Positions 22,438-35,200 of a stretch of DNA of 64,000 nucleotides are shown here, piece by piece. This stretch comes from Helianthus annuus (taxonomy: Eukaryota > Streptophyta > Magnoliopsida > Asterales > Asteraceae). Both the position numbers and the translations under genes were made by a program. Position 1 is the stretch's first letter. Every line of letters begins with the position of its first letter. The stretch is taken from positions 148,132,415 through 148,196,414 of the forward strand of contig NC_035443.2 of NCBI RefSeq assembly GCF_002127325.2, written 5' to 3'. The notes beneath the pieces were generated by a model. It was not told the origin of the DNA, did no database searches, and worked only from the letters and a program-made list of their open reading frames with translations.

Positions 22438-23502
22438 AAAACATCACTTGTTATTTGGGGATGAAGCTCCAATGGTACATAAACATGGATTTGAAGCTTT
22501 GGACAGATCATTAAAAGACATTTTTAGATAACAAATTTAAGCTCCAAATTATATCTGGAATTACCATTTGATGGAAAAGCTATAAGTTTTGGAGGAGATT
22601 TTCGACAAACACTACTGGTGGTCCCAGGTGGAAGTAGACAACAAATTGTAAATGCTTTTTTAAGTTCGTCTTACATCTGGAGAAATTGCAAGGTCCTTAA
22701 ATTGACAAAAAAAAACTTGAGGTTGAGTACCTTAAATGTAACATTTGAAATAGAGAAAACTAGGAAATTTGCAAAATGGCTTTTGGATATAAGGGAAGGT
22801 AATGTCGGTGGTATCAATGACGGTGATGCAAAAATACAAATACCCAAAGATCTTCTCATCAAAGATTCATCAGATCCCATTTCTGAGTTAATAGAGTTTG
22901 TATGTCTGTCTCTTTTAGATCATTTCAATGACCAAACTTTCTTCCATCAAAGAGCAATTTTGGCTCCAAAAATGATGTTCAATAAATTAACAAATTAACG
23001 ACCGGTTGCTCTGAGTTTTTCCTGAAGATGAAAAGCAATATCTAAGTTCAAATAGTATATGTCCAATAAAAAAGGTTAATGAGAATTTTGATGAAAGTTT
23101 ATGCTCACCTGATATTCTTAATGGAATTATAGCTTCAGGTTTGCTTAACCATAGCTTAGTGTTGAAGGTAGGTGTTCCGGTAATGCTTCTTAGAAATATT
23201 TGGGTAAGCGCATTATAAAGGTAGAGATTATATCTGGAAGTCACATTGGAGATCGTCATTATATTCCTAGAATGACGTTGATACCTACAGACAAAAAACT
23301 TCACATTAAGTTACAAAGAAGACAATTCCCGCTTGTCGTATCTTTTGCAGTGACCATAAACAAAAGTCAAGGACAGTCACTCTCCAGGGTTGGTTTGTTT
23401 TTGAAAAAACCAGTTTTTACACATGGTCAATTGTATGTCGCATTATCAAGAGTTACAAGACAAGATGGCCCAAAAGTTGTTATTCTAGATTGTGAGTGGT
23501 AA
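22438..23502 (+). pseudogene. Helitron PIF1-like helicase, C-terminal remnant
   Basis: Broken frames spell helicase motifs in order: GDEAPMVHKHGFEALDRSL (Walker B region, 22458 on), ISFGGDFRQTLLVVPGGSRQ (22585-22645), KLTKKNLRLS, VPVMLLRNI (near 23180), and a last part with VVSFAVTINKSQGQSLSRVG and LYVALSRVTR (23335-23465). These belong to the superfamily 1 PIF1/RRM3-type helicase of RepHel, the Helitron transposase. Stops and frame changes occur near 22529, 22996 and 23200, and part of the region between VPVMLLRN and LGKRIIKV is missing. The Rep domain and Walker A are absent upstream, where an LTR end abuts. Confidence 0.85.
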
Positions 23503-23639
23503 TCTTTCAAATACAACATTAAATGTTGTATGCAAAGAAGTTTTTAGCAATTTGTATATGTTTTTATAGTTTTTTTTTCATTTTTCATGTCAAATTACTT
23601 AGTTTGTTACTTATTTACTTATTTTTATTATTTTATTTT

Positions 23640-23939
23640 GAGTTAATTACTGTTTTCGTCCCTGTGGTTTGTCAAAAATCACTATTTCAGTCCATTAGTT
23701 TAAAAATTGCGATTTCAGTCCCTGTGGTTTCATTTTCGTAACTATTTCAGTCCACCTCGTAACCATTTCAAACCCTGTACTAACAGAATAAATGGATTGA
23801 AATGGCTACGAAAGTAAAACCACAGGGACTAAAATGGTTACGAAAGTGAAACCACATGGACTGAAATCGCAAATTTTAAACTAATGGACTGAAATAGTGA
23901 TTTTTGACAAACCACAGGGACGAAAACAGTAATTAACTC
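23640..23939. mobile_element. Foldback MITE, MULE type
   Basis: A 300-bp element with about 115-bp terminal inverted repeats starting GAGTTAATTACTGTTTTCGT. The flanks TTTTATTTT and TTTTTTTTT could be a 9-bp duplication with one change. Related MITEs lie at 35116-35548 and 62636-63429. Confidence 0.8.
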
Positions 23940-24160
23940 TTTTTTTTTTTTTTTTTTTGATTAGTAATTAACGATTGATATAACCAGAAAACTTATTAAG
24001 TTACATCAAAACAGAAGGTAGACGGGCAACAAGCTGCGCCGCCAACCCTTTCTGAATTGCAAACCCCAACCTCCCGAACACAAACCCCTGCCCCCTTGGG
24101 GTCGAACAATTGCTATGGATAACCCGTTGAACCCTCCCGAACTCTTTTATTTTAGATTAA
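23940..24160 (-). mobile_element. Poly(A)-tailed retroposon fragment
   Basis: The poly(T) run 23940-23958 is a poly(A) tail on the minus strand. It follows GC-richer sequence (24020-24140) unlike the AT-rich surroundings. This is the form of a 5'-truncated LINE copy or a processed transcript. No protein domain was recognised, so the source is open. Confidence 0.4.
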
Positions 24161-24932
24161 CATTAATTTATGTTATTACATACTCTAAACAAACATTTCA
24201 TAGGAACATTTTAAAAAACAGAGATGTTAGCTTATATTTCCTGAACAACTTACTAAATAAAAAATTGTGTTCATAAAAAAGAAAATAGAAAATAAAACTG
24301 ACAAACAAACATTATTATTCTTTTGATTTTTTTTCTATTTTAGTTATTTTCTTTTCTTTCTTGTTTTTTTCTTTTTGGTAATTTGTTCCTTTTATTACCC
24401 CTAACTTTTAGTGTATTATTACTTAAACCCCTAAGCTTTATTAAAATAGCATTTTAACCCCTCTTGAGTTATACATACTTACTTTTATGTACGTGGGTCA
24501 CATATAAAATATTTATGTGCTTATTTTATATATGTTTTCCGTTGGTCTACGTTTTGCCAGTAGGTTTTCGTACATTTTGTCATACATAATACGGTTTCAC
24601 TAGACGGTACAAATTCGAGTTACTTTACGTTTTAATGTTACCACAACTTGCGATACCATTTTTTAACTTAAAAAAAATACTATTTTCTTATGTGCTTTAT
24701 TTAAGTACAATTCAGTATAAATCGAAGTTGGTTTACGTTTTGACATAAATTTTTCTCGGTAATGAGTGAGATGAAATATACGTTTTCATGTTTATTTATG
24801 TATGTTTTCAGCCGGTCTACGTTTTGACGTAATTTTTGCTTGGAAACGAGTCAGGTTAGATATTTGACAGTACAAATTCGAGTTGCTTTAGGTTTCGACG
24901 CCACCGCAACACGCGACGGGACAAAATTCTAG

Positions 24933-25349
24933 TTTATTAATATGTTTTAAATTTTATCTTTCTAAAACCGTGTGTCATACGGGATATAAGCTAGTAATAA
25001 ATATATGGTAATATGGATAAGGACTAGTGACATCCATCTATTAATTATTAAAAATATTGAAAATAAAATATATAAGTGAAATTTTGAGGTTGAAGTAGGA
25101 AATGTGATGCGAGAATCTTTTAATAGAATTCAGATTAGATCTATATGAGATTTTAACATAACTATCATAAGATATAATCATGGTTATGAAGTTATTTAAA
25201 TGTACTTGACTTGGGATATGCATATCTTGGAATCTTGAGTCTGAAGTTATACCATGATGAGCATAGCCAAAATACAGTTTGTACAAAAGTGACTCAAAAA
25301 CTACACCCAAATACAAAACAAGTGTCGTGATTGGGCCCGGATCCTAATG
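24933..25349. other. AT-rich intergenic sequence
   Basis: No supportable feature. Open frames in this stretch are short and lack known motifs. Confidence 0.4.
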
Positions 25350-25357
25350 CTCTGAAC

Positions 25358-25481
25358 CAGTGGCGGACCCACGAAATATTTTCTGGGGGTGCGATCGGGA
25401 TTTTACCTTATAAAATACACTAATATTTTTTAAGGGGTGTGCACGCCCGCCCACCCAACCGTCTACCTAGGTCCGCCCCTG
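25358..25481. mobile_element. hAT-type MITE
   Basis: A 124-bp element with ends CAGTGGCGGACC and GGTCCGCCCCTG, which pair as inverted repeats with one mismatch. The 8-bp target duplication CTCTGAAC is at 25350-25357 and 25482-25489. Both the 8-bp duplication and the CAG ends fit hAT elements. It sits at the 3' end of the Athila-type ORF and supplies its last codons. Confidence 0.92.
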
Positions 25482-26765
25482 CTCTGAACCACCGTCCCTC
25501 GAATCTTGTGGCTTTGGGAAATCGGGGATAGCAAAATATCTCGCGATGCATCTGAGGGCAGACATCGTCTCCTGGTGGCGTCTTTTATTCTCTTGCTCTA
25601 ATCTTTGCTGCCCCTGTTGCAGCTCAGTCACCATCGCCACCAGATCCAAAGAAGTGACACCAAGACCATGTGCTAGCGGGTCGTCAGCGTGCTGTTGTTG
25701 AGGTCCCTCATGCTGCTGAGGTTCCACCTGCGGCTGCTCAGGTGCGTCCTCTTGCTTCACTGGGTGTTGAGACGGGTCAGGTTGCCATATCTTTCCGTGA
25801 CCATCAAGTAATACGTAGCCTCCACCCTCAGTCTGTCCGACCGCTTTCATGTTCGTCAATACCACCATGTCTATAGTCTGAGTCGGGAGGAAAGAAGTCA
25901 AGGTAGCGCAAACCTCAGAAGTCAAAACACCATACGATTCGGCAAGTTGAGTGATAAACGATCCGCCACAAATATGACTAGTGGGCATCTTCCCCATGCA
26001 ACAAGTAAAGTAGCTAGCTAGCACGTACGCCACGTTGCATACGGCTGGCTTGACGAAACAATATAAAAAGAACAAATCTCTCTGAGTGACAACGCCCGTA
26101 CTCTCCTTCCTCCCCGCAATCGATTGTGCAATAACGCGGTGGAGGATGCGATGAAACGGATCTTTTAATCGCGTGCTCTTCACCGTGTTCGCCTGATACA
26201 GTCCCTCCCCAATCTGAGCCCAAACCTGTTCTGGGCTCACATCATCCGGAAGTTTCGTCAATCCTTTTAAAAACACGTCAGTCTCCATCTCCTCGTCTGT
26301 GTACAAACCCATTCGTTTTGCGAACTCGATCAACGAGCAAGACCTCTCAACACCCGCCATCCTGAATGTGATGGAACGAGAGTAACTATAATCCGTGCAT
26401 GGAGTTTGAAACTCGTACGTCGATAGGAACTCCAAGCATAGCTCTCTGTACTGCGGATGTTTTATGGAGAAAAATCTCAACCAAACTGGGCCCATCGCGT
26501 CTCTAGCGCGATGGTGTAGATGTAACGTCTCTAAAGTATCCCAGTCTACAGTCCAAGTTGTCATAAACTGTTTTTTGAGTAGAGCGCTTAAGCGTTGACG
26601 CCCAGGACTACCATCGGGAAACTGGAGCCATGGATGTGTTACTCGAGTCAGTACGTCAGGTGGAATACAAGTGGCGGATTCATGATGTGTCGTACGAATC
26701 ACGCGAGAAGGTAAACGGGTGGCCAATGCGCGGCGCTTTCGTAGACGACACGAAGTGGATGTCAT
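25467..26765 (-). CDS. Athila-type retrotransposon ORF-1-like protein, intact
   Basis: An uninterrupted 432-codon frame from an ATG at 26765. Motifs match the ATHILA ORF-1 family of plant Gypsy elements: YRELCLEFLSTYEFQ, ITFRMAGVERSCSLIEF and STGVVTQRDLFFLYC, with a Gln-rich segment (about residues 330-360) and a coiled-coil-like C-terminus (LQQGQQRLEQENKRRHQE). The family's biochemical role is not established. No LTR, protease or polymerase was seen nearby, so this is an isolated remnant or a retained ORF. Its last four residues, QGRT, and its stop come from the inserted hAT MITE; the codons before the insertion would have ended GSEH and stop. The family call is from memory of conserved motifs. 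Confidence 0.65.
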   Translation of the reverse strand: MTSTSCRLRKRRALATRLPSRVIRTTHHESATCIPPDVLTRVTHPWLQFPDGSPGRQRLSALLKKQFMTTWTVDWDTLETLHLHHRARDAMGPVWLRFFSIKHPQYRELCLEFLSTYEFQTPCTDYSYSRSITFRMAGVERSCSLIEFAKRMGLYTDEEMETDVFLKGLTKLPDDVSPEQVWAQIGEGLYQANTVKSTRLKDPFHRILHRVIAQSIAGRKESTGVVTQRDLFFLYCFVKPAVCNVAYVLASYFTCCMGKMPTSHICGGSFITQLAESYGVLTSEVCATLTSFLPTQTIDMVVLTNMKAVGQTEGGGYVLLDGHGKIWQPDPSQHPVKQEDAPEQPQVEPQQHEGPQQQHADDPLAHGLGVTSLDLVAMVTELQQGQQRLEQENKRRHQETMSALRCIARYFAIPDFPKPQDSRDGGSEQGRT

Positions 26766-28376
26766 AATCTACAGTAAACATGGAAAGCACAACAGAGTTA
26801 AAATTGGTTCAATATGGGGCAATTGGCATTACACAGCCTGCATATTGGTGCGTGAAACTAGGGACGCTAAACAGGTCGTGTTTTGGTTGGTAGGCGGGTT
26901 GAAGTGTTGAACCTAAATACAATACGAACCCGGAAATCATGTCAAACACGTGAATTCGAACACATCACATATTTGTTTTAGTTTGACACAAACACAACCT
27001 GTTTGACCCTAAAAAAGTATTTTTCATATTTAGTAAAAAACACAAACTGAAATAAACAAGTACATTTAAATTATAAAAATTGATCTCAACTTCTCTTTTA
27101 ATTTTTAACCTTTTGATATAAATAAAATTATGACACGAAAAAAGACATTAAAATATAAACAGGTAAGCCGAACCCAACCCATTCAGCTACAGTGCTACAC
27201 ATGTTCCTTAGTTCAACCCGAAACTGACCTGACCCGTTTGGTTGTTAGGTTTGTGCCACATCATAGATTCCCACCCTAGGTGAAACTGGTTCAATATGGC
27301 CGTAATAGTTATACGGGCGTGTATACTTTGGACAACACGGCCATATAATAAAATCATTTAACCCCAGTACGGCCGTATTCTAGAATTAAACACCCAGCAA
27401 ACAAATTTCAGTAGATGTAATCAAGAATTAAGCAACCTCTACATCTAAGGTGAGTGTAACAAATATAAATTATAAAGTGTGAATCAGTTGGAGGTTAAAA
27501 TGGGTACCTGAGATAGTAGGTGAAATTGAAGAAATGGCACTTTGGTGTGTGTTTTCTTCGGTGTAAAGAAGCTGGAGTGATGAGGTGTTCAAAATAAAAA
27601 TATTTAGGGTTTTTTTAAGCAAATTGTTAAGGGCGTGTAATAGATAGTTACATACTTACATGACCATGTGTCAAGCCATTTTCAACGTCATTTTTAATTT
27701 TGAATGGTCGATTTTCTAATTGTGTCCAATGCCATGTCGGTTTTTCTACAACATCATTTCCAATTTAGAATGGTCGAAATCAATACGGAGTCGGATTAGC
27801 GTATTGGCAAGTTGAAATGTGCAACCCACACCTGACCCATATTATTATTTGAATGAAAAAAATTCAACCTTAACTCACACAAGAGTCGAAGGCAAAGTTT
27901 TTCTACCCGGTCTTAATGGCAGTTTACAAAGATGAACTACAATGAATTCAATAGAATTAAATATATCGAAAATAGTTTAATATTGGAATATACCTAAAAC
28001 ATGTTAGAGCTATACATATAATAAGGACATTCGATTTTTTACAAGGATTGTTTACACGGATATTTTATAAGGATATTGGGAACTTTAGAGATTTTGAGAG
28101 GTATTTAAGAGAAAATTGTTGGATGTCTTCAAGCTTAAAATGTCTTCCTTATATAGTCAATCTCTACACTCTTTCTATTATTTTTTTTATTGAGTAAACC
28201 CTTAAATAAGATGAGACGCCATAATTGAATGTGCAACAAAAAGATCAATTGTCTTTAACAATGAATGGCAATTGTGTCTTCTGGTGATGAATGAGTCTTT
28301 GAAATGATAAAAATCTGTAAAGTTTTGAAAAGATGGTGGATAGATGGATTCCTATCAGGTTTTGAAATGACTATAG

Positions 28377-28408
<32 letters not shown>

Positions 28409-28609
28409 ACAATATACAATTACATTTTACAAAATAATATCATCATATGGGTCTTGAGGATCCATTTATATACGTTTTAGAAAGATCTAAAAACATGTGA
28501 CCAACTAAAGGGTCGGTCAACCCAGCCAATTGTTTTGACACTTGTACTGTTGTACATGATATATTATTACTCCTACAACTAGTTGATTACAATCCATCCC
28601 TCTCTAATA
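26766..28609. other. Unassigned AT-rich intergenic sequence
   Basis: No gene recognised. A 25-base T run is at 28378-28403. A TATATAGTCAATC-like box occurs at 28152. GGTTCAATATGG words recur at 26808 and 27289, hinting at a diverged repeat. Confidence 0.35.
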
Positions 28610-28912
28610 TAGAGACTGTTTGACAACTTCTGAATGATTAAGTGCTGAACCGATAAGAGGTCTGAATCATTAAGTGCTGAACCAGTAAGATGTTTGAACC
28701 ATTAAGAGACAATATAATGTTTAACCGTTCAGAGGCAAATGACTGACCAATTCAAATTAGAGGTCTTAACCATTCAGGCTCAGTATAATACTTAACCATT
28801 CAGAGGCAAATGTCTGAACCATTCAGACATCTGCTCGCGAAACAAACAACCTGAATCATTAAGTGCTGAATCAGTAAGAGGTCTGAACCATTAAGAGGTA
28901 GACAAAGAGCCC
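28610..28912. mobile_element. MITE with internal CTGAACCATTAAG repeats, hAT-like
   Basis: Ends resemble each other in inverted orientation (AGAGACTGTTTGACAAC against GGGGCTCTTTGTCTACC). The interior is made of about ten 15-20 bp words of the form CTGAACCATTAAGAGGT, in both orientations. The duplication was not resolved. Confidence 0.5.
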
Positions 28913-29282
28913 CGTAATGGCTTATAAGAAACTTGGAAGTACATTCTTTTTCTTGGTCTACATTGAATGGGCTTTAGCTAATTAGCTCATCCAAAAATTC
29001 AAGTCAGGCTCAAACTAAAGGTAGCTCGATTAAATGAATTTACGTCCTTGATTCGCCTCGTATGTAGAAACTTTATATTATGTTGTTTTTGTTGTTAACT
29101 TTTACCTGAGTTATATGGAAGTCGGGGTATATATATATATATGTTTGAAATTCACTAACTTTTTACAAAACTTTGGTCACTCCTTTTAAACATGCCTACA
29201 ATATAATAGTCGAATCTGGACTCTCTACAACATCCCAAGCTTAATGTATGTTGTAATACTATCGTCTAGGGTTTGTACAAAA

Positions 29283-32200
29283 TCAATCATCTTCTGCCCG
29301 ACTCCCCAACTTCACTATGTCTTCCACAAGAATCTTCCCCTCTGTCAAGAAAAAACAACCCATATTTTAGTTCCCGTCTATCTTAGTTTAAAACATCGCT
29401 TAGGTTACAAATTGAGCGGGTTGGGTAGAAGGTCAAGGATGACCGTTTACTATTTTTCCACATGTCTTCTTTTTAAATTAATTTGTTAGCTTTTTTTTTT
29501 TTTTTTTTGCAAAGAGGTCTAGGTGGGTAACGGCCAACGGGTCATGTACTGACGTCAGATCAATCCAACCTGCAAACACTTTTTTACACATAATATAGAT
29601 TTTATAGAGAATTAGTATATGCTAAACATGTTATAATAATTAAATTGTTACAATAACAATCTACAATTTAAGAGATTTTATTTTCAAACCATTAAGCCAT
29701 TTCCCATTTCCTTTTTGGTTCAATATTTACCGTAAACCATTTGACCCATTATTCCATATATAACTTTGCAAGTTTTTTATGCATTATCACTTGTACATTA
29801 TGCTTTGGGTGTTTTTCAAAAAAATAAAGTTGATTTTTTATTTTCAACCCAAAGGTTTTACTTTTTACAATTTTAACCCTACATAATTTGTTGTTTTAAC
29901 TTTAACCCAAAACTTTTCCTTATTTGCAATTTAACTTCACAACTTTTCTCACTTATACTTTTCATCTTTCGCAAATTTTCGTTTTACGTATAGTTTTAAA
30001 TTTTTTGAGTTAATACGACGCAACGTGCATGTGTGGTTCAATGTTTTTACCTCTATTTTTCCATGTTTGACAGGTTCGTCGCAACCCGCATATCCTAGGT
30101 CGAGTCAGTGTTAGTGTTTGATTACGGTTGTGTGACATTAGTACTATTTGACACCATTTTACGCCCCGACACAACACGGGGTGTGCTTTGTGGAGTTTTC
30201 AAAGAAAAAATGGTTATGCATATGGTTGCTGTAACATTGGCTTTGAGGGTTTTCAAAAAAAAATGATTTTTTTTTACTTTTCATCCAAATGCATTTCATA
30301 AATTATTTTTAACTCAAAACTATTTGTTTTTTTTTTTACTTTTAACCCAAAACTTTTTATCTTTTGCAATCTATCCTCATAACTTCTTTTTACTTTCAAC
30401 TTTGATCATTTATAGTTTTCATGTTCCGCAAATTTTTCGCTTTATGCTTGGTTCTAAATTTTGTGACTCACCACATCGCAACGTGCGTCTTTGGTTCAAC
30501 GTTTTTATGTTTCATTCTAAATTTTGCGAGTTAACACGAAGCAACGTGCGTGTGTGGGTGAACGTTTTTACATCGTCTATTTTTCCCCGTTTGACAGGTT
30601 TAACATAACATAAAGGTCCTAAATTGACTTAGTTATAACTAAAGAATCCCGCCGCATTGCGGCGGGTCGCAATCCTAGTTAAGAGTTAAAACATAACCCA
30701 AATACCCGTTTATATGTAAATGGGTTGGAAATGCCACCTGTGCAAATGTTGCAAGTATAGGTAAGAGCGGATTACTAACCCTTATCTTTGGAAAGGTTGC
30801 TGATAAGCTCTAAAACGCCTTCCTTGCCTAAAGTATCCTTCAAGTAAATGGCTGCAGATGCAACTTCTTCAGGGGTAACTTTTCCATCATAATCTCTGCG
30901 GTTTTAAAATCATATAACGGCTGAACATATCAGGAAAGATACGATTTAAATAATAAAGCATCCAAATAGTCGAATACTATAGTTACTTCATCTGTTTCCA
31001 AGTAAAGAAACTACTAGAAAATGCGGTTATATTTGACCCAATTCCCTTTGACCAGCATTAAAATGAAGATTCTGACCCATTTACTAAAAACAGTAAGGTT
31101 ATATTTAATCATCAATGGGTCGAATCGGTCAAACCTAAAAGCCAAATGGTCAAATGGGCCGAGTCATCCTAAGTGTACCTGAATGAGTAAGATTAGTTAC
31201 AAAATATTAACCCGTTTCTTTAATCAAAAAATATGTTACAATGTAAAATTTGATGCTCTCAGTATCTTGCCCCTTAACACAAGGGAAAAGTCAAAGAAAT
31301 CATTTGAGCAACTTGCTGGTGATATAAGACTGATTAGTCGTCTCGGTGCCCTAAACTTATACAAGTTACACGAAAAATTGGATCAATGACAAAAAAAAAC
31401 AAATAAAAAACTACTAACCTGTCAAGCACTCGCCAACGATCACCAATCTTTGCGTCCACATCATCAATTTCTTTCTCAAGTTTTTGGAGCATAGCATCAA
31501 CCTAAGTATAGATCATATATGCATGTCAGTTAGTGTCTGGGATTCAAAACCTAGTGAATTTTAAATGTGAATAAGCAATCATCTCTCCCGATTATGCTCA
31601 GTGATCCTGCTAATTTGATGGTAAAATAAGCTAATACCCGTAATCATACATATACATATACATACTCCCATAATCAAGGAAATAGAGAAATTTACATATT
31701 AGTTACGATATATCTAAGGTCTAATACAAACACAGCCAAGAGAGAGTGCAGCTTATTGAACATCTTACCCTATTTATGAGGGCTGAGGAGACCTCATCAG
31801 TTACATGCTCATCAGTGGAATTATCGGTTTCCTCATGGGCAGCTTTATATGCCGTCACGGTATCCGTTCCTTCTTTGTCCATCAAGCTATGATACAAATT
31901 TATCTTCAAAAAGAAAATATAAATTACTTTGGTGTCTTGCAGTTGGCTACCGGCCCCATGGCAGTACTGTAATAACTATTGATTCCAAAAAACTTTTCAA
32001 AAGCAATAAACTAACTTTTGATTATTAACTGTTTTAAGAGAACCAAAACGTCTATTAGTTTCAAAGACTATTGTCTAGATTCTAGAAAGAAACTTCTGTA
32101 AAAGAAATGCAAAACGTGGATATAAACATTATGATGTGGACACATAGTAGCCATTTCGACCCATTTTTTATGAGTGAGCCATAATTTTGCATTTTATCTT

Positions 32201-35200
32201 AAATGGGTCAAAAGTCACCCTAAGTGAACTTCGTTCGTGGATATAAACAAGAAATTTCGTTCGTTTAGTTAAACAAACGAACATGAACAGAGGCCGCATT
32301 CATTCATTTATATTTGTGAACATTCGGTAACGTGTCCGTTTGTGTTCGTTACCTAAAATTAGGTTATGCTCATTTGTTTTTGTCACACTGTTTTATCTTA
32401 ACAATGTTTTGTCAAGATAATGTTAAGTACTCAAGTATGTTTGAATAAATAGATTAGTATATTTTTAGTGGATCTACTTGGTGTCAGTGATGAAAGATGA
32501 CGATTTGATTCAAAATTTAATATATGTTTGTTTGCGTTCGTTTTTGTTCACGAACGCTTGTTTGTGTTCGTTTGTTTTCATTCGTGTTCATGAACGTTGG
32601 TTTGTGTTCAGTTACTAAAATTAACAAATAACGAACGAACACGCCCATTTCCGTAATGAATGAACACAAACAAAAATCTTGTTCGGTAAGTGTTCATGAA
32701 TGTTTGTGAACACATTATTTCTTTAACAAACGAACACGAACAAGGCCTTTTTCGTGTTCGTTCAGTTCGTTTGCAGCCCTAGCCACAACCCAACCGGTAC
32801 ACAAAGGTACCCATTTTGACCCATTAACCACTCCACCCATTTTGTGTGTAGATATAGCCATGATGCAGGTATACCTCCTTGTTGACAAGCCTCAAAAACT
32901 CTTCACGCTCTCTACTCACAGACTGCACATAAAACGAAAATAGATAAGCACTTATCAGAAAATACTAACAAAGTAACAATTCACTAGGATATAAACGTTT
33001 TCAGCAACTCATAAGCAAGAACTTTTGTGATCTTAACCCCTATTCCTTACAGATGCAGAAGCTAGAACAGCCAAAGCTTCACTGACTTTGCAAAGCTGCT
33101 CCTGTTTATCTAGTGCACTTGCTCTAGCTTGTTCTTGCATATCTGAAGCTGTTGCATTAACCATTTCTTCTAATGCAACATCCTTGTTGCTACTAATAGA
33201 TTGTTTCATCTTGGCTTGCTCTTCTTCTTCTTTTGCTTCCTCCTCCTGTAATAAAATAAGATAATAACAGTTCAGCATATTAGTGATGTAGTTGTTTCAC
33301 AATTTTACAGAACAACTCCATAAATTTGAGGTGGCAATATTGGCCCATTTACTTGTGAATGGGTCAAAATTTGGGTTGTATTTTATCTCAACTTGGTCAA
33401 ATAAAATATCACTCATAGGGAACAAGTCAAATTGATTGAAAGTCACCCAGAGTCTATTTTTAATGCATACAACCCATAGTTGTTAATAGTTAATAGCGAA
33501 TAGCGGATGATAGCGACAAGCAACCTATACGCTACGTAGCGATAGCGATGAAATAGCAGGCGCTATATTATGTTTAGTGATACACTAGAAGAAAATTTTA
33601 GAAATGTTGTATATGTAATCCAAATACAGTGTTTCTATACGTATATTTATTAAAAAAAAAACCTAAAATCCAGCTATTGTATATTTTATTTTATCGCTAT
33701 TTATATTAAAACCAAAAAAAAAAACTGATATCCCGCTATTTACTCACTACGGCGATGCCAAAATCGGATAGCGATGAATGAGCTTTTCGCTATCGCACAT
33801 TAGCGCTCGCTATGAGCGCTATTAACAACTATGATACAGTCATACAGCCTCCTAATTTGGTTTAAATCAAGATTAATTTTTTTTAATGTAATCATAACTA
33901 ACGGATTCTTTTTATTAAGAAATGGGAAAAAGTGTATGGGGTCAACCTGACCCGCCCGTTTTGCTACCTCTACTCTAGATTATAATCATAGGATAGTGAA
34001 AATAAGGTAGAAAAACCGCAAAAAAGGATTTAAGTTAGAAAAGATTAGAACCTTGATGAGTTCCTCCTGCATTTCAAGGAACTCCAACTTTCTCCTCCGC
34101 TCTGAAACAGAATCCTCGGATGACAACGCAGTAACACCAACGGTGTCCACAACTTCATCTGGCAATGAAGACAAAGTGGCTCTTACAACTTCCTCAGGCT
34201 TTAACTTTCCAGACACAGTAAAGGCTCTGCAGCAATCATGAGATTTATTATAATTTATTTTATTCTTCCATTATCAGTTTATCACTACTATTAGTCTATT
34301 ACTATTATTGTTATTACTAGAAGGGTTCCCCCACGATGTGGCGGGAAACACAGACATTGTCAGAGTGTGTATGGTTCTGTAGGTTCGGCTATTACCCTCA
34401 ACCAAAGCCAGTATCGGTTAGAATATGACTATATTTTATTAACCAATCGGTTTTCGATTAATCAGTTCGATTTATTCGGTTAGAGTAACGATTTTTAGTT
34501 CGATTCGTTTAATTTTGGTTAATAGCCAAAACCAAACTGAAATGAAATTGAGGTTTAAATATATGAACTGGAGGTATAAAGGCTAGAAATTTATGAAAAT
34601 ATGAATGGTTCGGTTCAGTTAATTTGGGTTAAACGATGGTACAAAAAAGGTCCGATAACCGTTTTTTGGTTAATTCGGTTAACCGGTTATCAGTTGATGC
34701 ATTTTTGGCGATTTTGGTTCGATTTTGTCTGTTTTGGTTCGGTTTGTTTAGAGGGTGATTTTCGATAATTACCTGGAAAGAATCAAGAGAGAAGATGGAA
34801 CAGAGTGATTAAGAGATAAATCCAGCCAATCACGGAGCTGCAAAAAAGGCAGACTTAAATTAAAAAAAGAATTGGCTACAAAGCACAAAATCTAGGAGCA
34901 ACAAATTAAAGATTACATCCCCACATCAGTGTTATTTAAGGTGTGATGTGCACAAGGTCACAAGGTGTGTATGGTTTACAAAGAGTTCATGAAAAAATCT
35001 ACACAGATTTCTACAGATGCATATAACATCAATCACTAGAAGAGTATAATTGAAGAAAAAGTACAAGTTAACTCATATTGAATCTATTTATGTATCGCCA
35101 GGTAAATATAAAACAGAGTAAAATGTCATTTTCGTCCCTGAGGTTTGGCTATTTTTGCGACTTTTGTCCAAAGGTTTTTTTTCCACATCTGGATCCAAAA

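Larger units (their letters stand above)
22438..24932 (+). mobile_element. 5'-truncated Helitron
   Basis: Starts at the break in the helicase and runs to a Helitron-type 3' end, CTAG at 24929-24932 followed by T. An imperfect GC-rich hairpin (CCACCGCAACACGCGACGGG, 24901-24920) lies a few bases before it. A MITE and a poly(A)-tailed retroposon are inserted at 23640-24160. The hairpin is degenerate, so the end is less certain than the helicase. Confidence 0.55.

Noticed and set aside
30771..30785. LETM1 stop immediately after exon 13 as the true end
   Set aside because: An in-phase last exon with the conserved family end exists at 29341-29283, and the stop lies within a GT donor context.
31183..31389. 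68-codon ORF inside LETM1 intron 12
   Set aside because: Opposite strand to the gene, no family match, and the flanking exons are phase-consistent without it.
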